A DNA stretch of 59,073 nucleotides from Collinsella sp. (GTDB lineage: Bacteria; Actinomycetota; Coriobacteriia; Coriobacteriales; Coriobacteriaceae): contig DXMJ01000011.1 of assembly GCA_019414265.1 (NCBI GenBank), forward strand, positions 1 to 59,073, read 5' to 3'. Shown in pieces: positions 52,538 to 59,073 of this stretch. The position numbers and the translations under genes were made by a program. Positions within the stretch are counted from its first letter, which is position 1, and each line of letters starts with the position of its first letter. A model generated the notes under the pieces. That model ran no database searches and was not told the DNA's origin. It was given only the letters and a program-made list of their open reading frames with translations.

Positions 52538-53569
52538 ATGAAGAGATCAGACATCATCGACTTAATCCGAGCGCACTCGGAACATGACGATATCGCCTTC
52601 AACAACGCAGCTACTATCATTGCGAAAGATTTTGAAACGTCCGGTCAGCCCGAACTTGCAAGCTACATCATGGCCCTCATTGCCAGAACACGAACCTTCG
52701 TGCCGCAAGAAGTCACGGAGCAGAAATATGACTTCTTGGAAAAGGTAATCAGCAATAACATCTCGTTGCCCCTTCCTCAGGCCATCGCAAACGATATCCA
52801 GGGACTCCTCAACGCGTTATCTAAAGATGTGGGAATCAATACCGTCCTCTTTTATGGCGCGTCGGGGACCGGAAAAACCGAAGCGACAAAACAGATAGCC
52901 AGAATACTTGGCTATCAGCTATATGCTGTCGATTTCAACCAAATTATCGATAGCAAACTTGGAGAGACGGCCAAAAATATTGCAAAAGTCTTTCAGGAAA
53001 TTCATGATATCGGCGACGGCGCGATCGTCTTATTTGATGAGATTGATGCCATAGCCCTCGACAGGATTAATCAAAATGACGTACGCGAGATGGGACGAGC
53101 CACAAGCGCCCTACTAAAAGAGTTCGATAAGCTAAATACACGTTCCGCAATCATAGCGACAACGAACCTCTATGACAAATTGGACCCAGCGCTTGCCAGG
53201 CGATTCGATGTCCAAATTAACTTCAATAGATACACCCATGACGATCTCGTTGAGATTGGCGAGTCCATCGCAAAGAATCTAACCAAGAATAATCCAACAA
53301 TCAAAAATGACTCACGAACTCTCAAAAAGGTACTGCAGAGTTGCCCAGAGCTGCCCTGGCCCGGCGCGCTAAAAAACCTAATTAAGACTTCTGTTGCATT
53401 TAGTGACCCCCTTAACCCAAATGATTATCTCGGTAAGCTTTATCAGCGCCTTCATGGATATGAGCCCGATTCACTCGAGCTACTTAAATCTCAAGGTTTC
53501 ACTTTAAGAGAAATGGAAGTCTTAACAGGCATTTCTCGAAGCACCATCGCGCGAACCCTAAAGGAGTAG
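52538..53569 (+). CDS. ietA: AAA ATPase of an IetAS-type defence pair, with C-terminal HTH
   Basis: A 343-residue AAA+ protein: Walker A GASGTGKT (107-114), Walker B IVLFDEID (163-170), sensor 1 IIATTN (205-210), arginine finger RRFD (221-224). The last 28 residues (LKSQGFTLREMEVLTGISRSTIARTLKE) look like a helix-turn-helix, an unusual ending. It is followed after 3 bases by a subtilisin-like protease. An ATPase plus subtilase pair is the composition of the IetAS anti-phage/plasmid-stability system. The assignment rests on architecture and order. Confidence 0.75.
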   Translation: MKRSDIIDLIRAHSEHDDIAFNNAATIIAKDFETSGQPELASYIMALIARTRTFVPQEVTEQKYDFLEKVISNNISLPLPQAIANDIQGLLNALSKDVGINTVLFYGASGTGKTEATKQIARILGYQLYAVDFNQIIDSKLGETAKNIAKVFQEIHDIGDGAIVLFDEIDAIALDRINQNDVREMGRATSALLKEFDKLNTRSAIIATTNLYDKLDPALARRFDVQINFNRYTHDDLVEIGESIAKNLTKNNPTIKNDSRTLKKVLQSCPELPWPGALKNLIKTSVAFSDPLNPNDYLGKLYQRLHGYEPDSLELLKSQGFTLREMEVLTGISRSTIARTLKE

Positions 53570-53572
53570 CTC

Positions 53573-55813
53573 ATGAACAGCTTAATTAGGCTCACCGGAG
53601 ATTTTCAAACCGCAAAGGGCTCGCGACCAGGCTCAATAACGCTACCAGCCAAGGGCGTAGTCACGTCGGATAGAATTAAACTAATCCGTAAGAGCCTTGA
53701 AACAGTTCTAAACAAGTGGCCCAAAGATGCCATCATCAAAGATGTCTTGATCTCCGTCGAATACCGTCAGATAGTAGCCAAGAGCAATCGAATTAGAGAA
53801 ATGCTGAATGGCGGGAAAGACCAAGAACCGGAATTAACTATCCGCGGAGCACGATATCTCGATTTTAACGGGAATCACCCAAGGCACTTGATGACCCATT
53901 ACGTGCCCAAAAAAACAATTCTGTCTACTATTGATAAGCTGCACGAGTGCGAGCGAATCGTCGTCAATCATTTTGATGGACTGATGAACGCAGACAAGAT
54001 GCTCGATCTAGTTAAAAATGACATGCTCAAACAGAAATGGAATACAGCCATTTCCAGCACTCTGACCCGCTCGGTCTTTGCGCAGCTCATACGCGACTGC
54101 TATTACGTCAACGAATTTAAGGTGAGAAATCCGCCTACAAGTAAGAACGAGAGTGCCATCGTCACGCTCTTCAAAACCGAAAGAGAGCCACAGGATCTTT
54201 TTGAGGAGTTGCACATTGATGTATCTCCTGCAAATATCTTGGAGAACAGCGTACTCCTGACCGAGGCAGAATATCGCACCCTTCTCGACCGGGCCCCTTA
54301 TCTCGTGGCGATGTCAGTTGTTGACCTATCCGACTTCACCCCCATCGATGATGAGAGCCCTGCCTCCACCGCTATCAGCAGTCTCCCCGAATACCCCACC
54401 GACGAGCCCATTATCGGCGTGATAGACACTCCATTTGAAGAGAATTATCCCCCTTACTTTAGCAACTGGGTGGACCACAAAAACTGTTTGCCCAAGGAAA
54501 TTCATCCCACTGCACGCGATTTTCGACACGGCACCTGCGTCAGCTCGCTAATCGTTGACGTGCAGGCTCAAAATCCATCCCTTGACGACCATTGTGGCCA
54601 CTTTAGGGTTAGACATTTTGGAGTTGCAACCGCAGGCAAATTTAGCTCATTTGCAGTGATGAAACATATTGAGCGCATCGTCGCGGAAAACCAGGACATC
54701 AAAGTTTGGAACATCTCCTTAGGATCAAAGGAAGAGGTGGACCGAAACTCTATTTCGCCTGAAGCAGCACTGCTCGACAAGTTGCAACAGAAATATGACG
54801 TCCTCTTTGTTGTTGCCGGCACTAACCAAGATAAAGGAAAGCCCTCATATCTTGGGTCCCCGGCGGACTCCATTAATGCCCTCGTTGTTAACGCTGTCAA
54901 TAGAAATAACGAACCGGCGTCCTACACAAGAAGGGGACCAGTCTTAAGCTTTCATCACAAACCAGACCTCGCGTATTACGGAGGGGAGAATGACGACCCT
55001 CTAATCGCATGTTGCGGAACAGGAGCACAAGGTGCTGCTGGAACCTCCTACGCTGCACCGCTAATCGCCAGAAAAGCAGCGTATCTAATTTATAAGATGC
55101 ACTTGAGCTGCGAGCTTGCCAAAGCGCTGCTAATCGATGCGGCATGCGCGTGGACAGTCCCCGAAGACATGGATCGGCTTGGATATGGTATCGTTCCCGT
55201 AAAAATTGAACAGGTACTCGAAACCAGCAACGATGAAATCCGTTTTATGCTGAGCGGCGTGGCCACCGAACGCGAGAATTACAACTTCAGCATACCGGTC
55301 CCGGTATCTGGAGCATATCATCCCTCGGTAGCCAGAGCGACGTTGTGTTACTTCCCCACTTGCAACAGAAACCAAGGCGTTGACTACACAGACACTGAAC
55401 TCGATTTGCATTTTGGGCGCATCGACAACAATGGTCGGATCAAATCGCTTCAACCCAACAATCAAGGCGAAGATGACTGCGCGACCGACGAGGAAAGAGC
55501 CCGAAAACAGCTACGAAAATGGGATAACGTAAAACACATTGCAGAATCGCTGACCAGTCGCAGCAGGGCCAAAAAGGCATATAGAAACCCTCTATGGGGC
55601 ATGATGATTCGAAAATCATCCAGATATCAGAAAGGCTCTCACGCTCCGCAACGCTTTGGTGTCGTAGTCACCATCCACAACCTTAAAGGCGAGAATCGCA
55701 TTGACACTTTTATGCGCCAATGCGCCGCGCTTGGCTGGATAGTTGAACGAGTCGAAATCGACAATGAACTCAAGATCTATGAACACAGCCAGGTGGAAGT
55801 GGAATTCGAGTAG
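53573..55813 (+). CDS. ietS: Subtilisin-like (S8) serine protease of an IetAS-type pair
   Basis: A 746-residue cytoplasmic subtilase (no signal peptide). The catalytic residues are D285 (GVIDT), H319 (FRHGT), oxyanion Asn418 (VVAGTN) and S492 (GTSYAAP). About 270 residues precede the protease domain and may be an inhibitory or sensing part. A C-terminal beta-rich domain of about 200 residues follows. It starts 3 bases after the ATPase gene and is surely co-transcribed. In IetAS the ATPase is thought to control the protease; targets are unknown. Confidence 0.78.
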   Translation: MNSLIRLTGDFQTAKGSRPGSITLPAKGVVTSDRIKLIRKSLETVLNKWPKDAIIKDVLISVEYRQIVAKSNRIREMLNGGKDQEPELTIRGARYLDFNGNHPRHLMTHYVPKKTILSTIDKLHECERIVVNHFDGLMNADKMLDLVKNDMLKQKWNTAISSTLTRSVFAQLIRDCYYVNEFKVRNPPTSKNESAIVTLFKTEREPQDLFEELHIDVSPANILENSVLLTEAEYRTLLDRAPYLVAMSVVDLSDFTPIDDESPASTAISSLPEYPTDEPIIGVIDTPFEENYPPYFSNWVDHKNCLPKEIHPTARDFRHGTCVSSLIVDVQAQNPSLDDHCGHFRVRHFGVATAGKFSSFAVMKHIERIVAENQDIKVWNISLGSKEEVDRNSISPEAALLDKLQQKYDVLFVVAGTNQDKGKPSYLGSPADSINALVVNAVNRNNEPASYTRRGPVLSFHHKPDLAYYGGENDDPLIACCGTGAQGAAGTSYAAPLIARKAAYLIYKMHLSCELAKALLIDAACAWTVPEDMDRLGYGIVPVKIEQVLETSNDEIRFMLSGVATERENYNFSIPVPVSGAYHPSVARATLCYFPTCNRNQGVDYTDTELDLHFGRIDNNGRIKSLQPNNQGEDDCATDEERARKQLRKWDNVKHIAESLTSRSRAKKAYRNPLWGMMIRKSSRYQKGSHAPQRFGVVVTIHNLKGENRIDTFMRQCAALGWIVERVEIDNELKIYEHSQVEVEFE

Positions 55814-55975
55814 ACGGAGACTCCAAAGAGTGACGAAATAACCATTACGGTGGTCTCCATCCCCGAGATTGTCCGCCATTGTGATTGACGCAAACATCAA
55901 AACAAGACCGCCATCATTTTCGAACAGTGTGCGTATCACATTATCCCGTCAATGCCACGAAAGAAGGTAAACACT

Positions 55976-57337
55976 ATGAAGCGAGCTGATGAAGAGCCGA
56001 CGCCTGAAGCAATTGATACCGCAATCTTTCAGGATCCGCTGCGCCGGCATGGCGAGGTTGAAAGATTCCTGCAAATGCTTCTTGCCGTAGAGCCTCCCTA
56101 TACAATTCTTGTCAATGCGCCCTGGGGCTCAGGTAAAACGTTTTTTATAAAACAGATCGAAAGGGTACTACGAATGGCAAATCCGGCGCTCGAGCAGGAT
56201 GCCGAAAAACTTGATAAGACATTTGGTGACACAGCAAAAGATCTTCTAGCTAACCCGTTTCTACCCATCTACTTCAACGCCTGGGAAGATGACCATTTCG
56301 ACAATCCGATCCTGCCCATATTGGCAACAATCGCCATATCTGTAGACGAGTCAACCGTCCGCGAAGAGGAAGACCCCTGGAGAAGCATCGGCGATATCAT
56401 TGAGACAACGGCCTCAGTATTTGGGCTAAACCTCAGCGTCAGCAATTTCGTTAAAGACTTTAACGGTGTCGATTTTCTCGAAGGATACAAAGAGGAGAAG
56501 AAGCTCCGAAGTCGAATAGACGAACTCGTAAGAAACTATCTTCCCGGAATCGCGAATCGAGCCGTCATCTTTATCGATGAACTCGATCGCTGCCGACCAG
56601 AATTCGCTGTAAAGTTACTCGAGCAAGCAAAGACTTTGTTTCAGCAAGATAACATTATCGTTGTCTATTCGACTGATATTTCACAGCTTGCGAATTCGCT
56701 CGAAGGAATTTATGGCCCCAATTTTGATGGAGTTAAATACTTAGAGCGCTTTTACGATAAGTGTATAGAACTTAACCCAATAAAACCTGCCGACTATCTC
56801 TCATTCAAGGGCATTAATACGCAAGCCGGATTCATCTTTGTCAATACAACGGTAGAACTACTTGACTACAAAAAGGCCTCGCTCCGAGCTTGCAACAGAC
56901 TAGCAATGTCAATATCAGAACTCTTGAAGTATATTCTCAATAACCAAAACTACTACGGATTAAACGAGGCGTCGCGATTCCCAAAACAGTCCCTCCTGCC
57001 AGCTCTTATTGTTCTAAGCTACTTTGAACCCCTATCTTGGTACGAGGTGAAAGCAGGCAGAAGCTATGACGCCGTATACGAGTTTGCAAGCCACAGCGAA
57101 CTATTTATTAATTGTCTTGATAGCGCAATCGAAGTTGCTTGGGGGACTAAAAAGGACGAACTCCCCTATAACCAAGATATTGTGAATAGACGCAAACGCT
57201 TTATAGAAGATCTTTGTGCCTTGCTGTATACCGACAACAGATTCGACCCACGAATCGCCGAGCTAAATAACGACGTGTCATATTTCCCGCCCTTAGACAT
57301 AGCTCTCTTCCACCATTTCGCACCACCTTCGGAATAG
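55976..57337 (+). CDS. KAP-family P-loop NTPase
   Basis: A 453-residue KAP NTPase: Walker A APWGSGKT (48-55), the family's YFNAWEDD (99-106), and the extended Walker B VIFIDELDRC (197-206). Unlike many KAP proteins it has no membrane segments between these motifs. The start at 55976 is favoured by AGAAGG 8 bases upstream; an ATG at 55952 is in frame but lacks one. It lies 162 bases after the protease in the same direction. KAP NTPases recur in anti-phage loci, so it may be a third member or an independent system. Confidence 0.82.
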   Translation: MKRADEEPTPEAIDTAIFQDPLRRHGEVERFLQMLLAVEPPYTILVNAPWGSGKTFFIKQIERVLRMANPALEQDAEKLDKTFGDTAKDLLANPFLPIYFNAWEDDHFDNPILPILATIAISVDESTVREEEDPWRSIGDIIETTASVFGLNLSVSNFVKDFNGVDFLEGYKEEKKLRSRIDELVRNYLPGIANRAVIFIDELDRCRPEFAVKLLEQAKTLFQQDNIIVVYSTDISQLANSLEGIYGPNFDGVKYLERFYDKCIELNPIKPADYLSFKGINTQAGFIFVNTTVELLDYKKASLRACNRLAMSISELLKYILNNQNYYGLNEASRFPKQSLLPALIVLSYFEPLSWYEVKAGRSYDAVYEFASHSELFINCLDSAIEVAWGTKKDELPYNQDIVNRRKRFIEDLCALLYTDNRFDPRIAELNNDVSYFPPLDIALFHHFAPPSE

Positions 57338-57920
57338 ATGTTAACGCTCGCTAAGAACCCATCTGAGCAAACACCGGGAACCGAACACCGTGAACATAAT
57401 TGAGCAGTTAAGTAAAAGGGCCGCACCTCGAAGACCGGGAGCGCGGCCCTCGCCGTATGATTTACCCAGGCGACCACCTTAGCGTACTCAGCAAATAAGG
57501 GCGAAGAAAGCAATCCCATCCATGACAAAGCATGACAGCAAGGGGGGGGGGAGCATCACCCGCCGCGCAGAGGAGATCCAGGTTGCTCTTTCAGGACTTC
57601 GGACACAACTATATGAACGCCGCCGCGATCGAAAGTACCATCCGTCACAAGTGGCTAATTCAGTTCGGCAGCAAATCCAACCGTACCAACTATATCCTCA
57701 TGCAGTACGATCAATTTCTTGTATAGCGCGTTCACTTCCGATGCCCGAACCGCTTAAGTCCCGAAACCTCGTTTATCTAAATAAACCTGACGAAACACAT
57801 GGACACCAGCGACCCGCGCCATTCCGGCACGAGGGTCCCGCGTGGCGCCCTTACCTTGGTAGCAAAGAACCTGGCCGCACATGGCGGTCCGAGGCATCAC
57901 TACCAAAGAAAGGACGCGCC
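57338..57920 (+). other. Noncoding or decayed stretch between the KAP gene and the TGA-interrupted gene
   Basis: A hairpin GGGCCGC (57418-57424) with GCGGCCC (57443-57449) may end KAP transcription. A run of ten G is at 57542-57551. From about 57585 the plus strand has a short protein-like frame (LLFQDFGHNYMNAAAIESTIRH.. to QYDQFLV, stop at 57726) with no clear start. It could be a fragment of an unrecognised gene. AAGAAAGGACGCGCC before 57921 is the ribosome site of the next gene. Confidence 0.45.
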
Positions 57921-58592
57921 ATGCCCGGCGGCACCATCGCCTACCTACTCAAGTTCGCACCCAAGGAGGCGTACATCGACGACCTGCTGAAAGGGCACCT
58001 CTACATGAACGCGGCCGAATACTACAATGGCCTGCCTGGCGAGCAGGGCGATCCGCTCGAAGCGTCCATGGTCCTCCCAGCATGCATCTACGGCAATTAC
58101 CGACTGCCCATCTACTGCATGTACACGGTCCGCGAGAACAATATCGTGGACAACACCGTGAAAATCCTGATACGAATGATCCGGGAGTTCGGGTGCGTGG
58201 ACGGGTGAATCGGCATTGTGCAGTACGACCGCTTCGCGTGCCTCGCCGACAGACACATCGCCGAAGACGGAAACATGTACGCCCACGGCCCCATCTCCTA
58301 CGGCGTCCCCGGGCCAAAACTGATTCGCGAGATCTTTGAGGGCATCCCGCACAATCTCGTTATCAAAACGCCCAAGTACGCTTACCAGCAGGAATATCGA
58401 ATCATCGGGTCGCGCCCGGTCGAATGTCGTCTTTTACCAGACGAGAATCACCCTAGCTACAAAATTGAAGAATACGGTCATGCGGAGCTTGACCTAGGCA
58501 GCAGCCTCGCGGACTTTTCCTGGAAAGTCCCGGTGTCGAGTCTCGAAGAAGCGGAAGACGGCCTCATGTTGAAGCTCCCGCATCGCGTATAG
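57921..58592 (+). pseudogene. Gene of unknown function interrupted by an in-frame TGA
   Basis: Reads MPGGTIAYLLKFAPKEAYID to REFGCVDG, then TGA at 58206-58208, and continues in the same frame as IGIVQYDRFACLADRHIAED, then YAHGPISYGVPGPKLI to KLPHRV (stop at 58592). With TGG in place of TGA it would be one protein of 223 residues. A GTG at 58218 could start a separate second half, but no ribosome site is seen. I do not recognise the family. A decayed relative lies at 45732. Confidence 0.6.
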
Positions 58593-58778
58593 TCAACCCA
58601 GTACAGGTCAGAGCGCCGCCGGGGACCAAAGCGGGACCGCTCCCCCTCCCCAACATCCCCCAGAAAGTTCGCTGATGTTGACTGGGGTTCCCGTAAAATA
58701 AACCCAATAAAATATGTGCGGAGTGCTGGCCTGGAGCTGCCTTCGGACCCTATTGGCCGCTCACCGAGAGGCTCCGCT

Positions 58779-59073
58779 ATGAAACGACCCCTTTACTACC
58801 TGCTCTGCGCGATCGCGTGCACGTCCATGATCGGCGCGACGATGCCCATGGCGGCCATCGCAGAAGCCATGCAGCCTCAAGAATCCGCCGAGCAGCAGGC
58901 GCAAGCCGACGCCACGAGCAGCGACACGGGCAAGGCTGAAAACGGCACCAACACAAATGCGACAGCAGATACCGTAGAGGACAGCACCGCAACATCCACC
59001 GGCACCAGCGCCGTCAACACGGAAAGCGCCAACGGCACCGCCGCCACGCCCGGCACCGCCGCCACGCCCGGCC
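58779..59073 (+). CDS. Secreted low-complexity surface protein, 5' part
   Basis: Partial: runs off the window. It begins MKRPLYYLLCAIACTSMIGA, a signal peptide likely cut near AIAEA. It then becomes Ala/Thr/Ser/Gln/Asn-rich, with repeats such as GTAATPGTAATPG at the edge. Such sequences are usual as linkers or stalks of cell-wall or extracellular proteins in Gram-positive gut bacteria. GAGAGG precedes the ATG. The functional domain must lie beyond the end. Confidence 0.75.
   Translation, partial: MKRPLYYLLCAIACTSMIGATMPMAAIAEAMQPQESAEQQAQADATSSDTGKAENGTNTNATADTVEDSTATSTGTSAVNTESANGTAATPGTAATPG

Noticed and set aside
58206..58208. Selenocysteine at the internal TGA
   Set aside because: No obvious SECIS-like hairpin directly after the codon and the context favours Trp; kept only as a check in the findings.

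Overview
The window looks like a chromosomal segment of a high-GC actinobacterium of the class Coriobacteriia. Collinsella is the most consistent genus. That is an inference from gene content, gene order and codon use, because no rRNA gene is present to settle it. About three quarters of the window is dense housekeeping DNA read almost entirely from the minus strand. The remaining quarter (about 43.6-58.6 kb) is a visibly AT-richer accessory island.

1-1,000: remnants of an IS3-type transposase and of a large serine recombinase, then a DUF523 gene. 1,058-8,420: ftsH, a corrinoid adenosyltransferase, a MATE transporter, a TrmH-type methylase, the folA-thyA pair (dTMP/folate cycle), and a plus-strand DUF134/NifX fusion with a paired palindromic operator. 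8,541-23,434: a long minus-strand series of protein targeting, chromosome and lipid genes (fakA, recG, rsmD, coaD, DUF177, rpmF, plsX, acpP, rnc, smc, ftsY, ffh). Two identical tRNA-Asn genes, rpoD and dnaG follow. 27,562-35,605: ribF, truB, nrnA, rbfA, infB, nusA and rimP, transcribed from a strong promoter with an intrinsic terminator just in front of rimP. 35,891-42,673: a lipoprotein, leuS (with a large nested inverted repeat in its leader), guaB, a ModE-like regulator and a divergent PLP-enzyme relative, followed by a decayed epimerase gene.

43,662-58,592 is a defence or mobile island. It carries: (a) a toxin-antitoxin-chaperone (TAC) operon, HigB-like / HigA-like / SecB-like, with a 34-bp perfect palindrome over its promoter; (b) a 666-residue winged-helix protein ending in a PD-(D/E)XK nuclease-like domain; (c) small genes of unknown function, one with a frameshift in a T7 run, a membrane protein, and a two-gene module whose upstream member has a HEPN-like motif; (d) a chimeric IS30/IS3 remnant; (e) two tiny, very basic ORFs transcribed divergently from an AAA ATPase plus subtilisin pair (IetAS-type) and a KAP-family NTPase. 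A gene interrupted by an in-frame TGA closes the island, and a decayed relative of that gene lies at its other side. The last bases hold the start of a secreted, low-complexity surface protein.

The most interesting material is the TAC module with its operator, the IetAS-type/KAP locus with its divergent basic peptides, the nuclease and HEPN-like genes, and several regulatory structures in the core (rimP-nusA leader, DUF134 operator pair, leuS leader hairpin).
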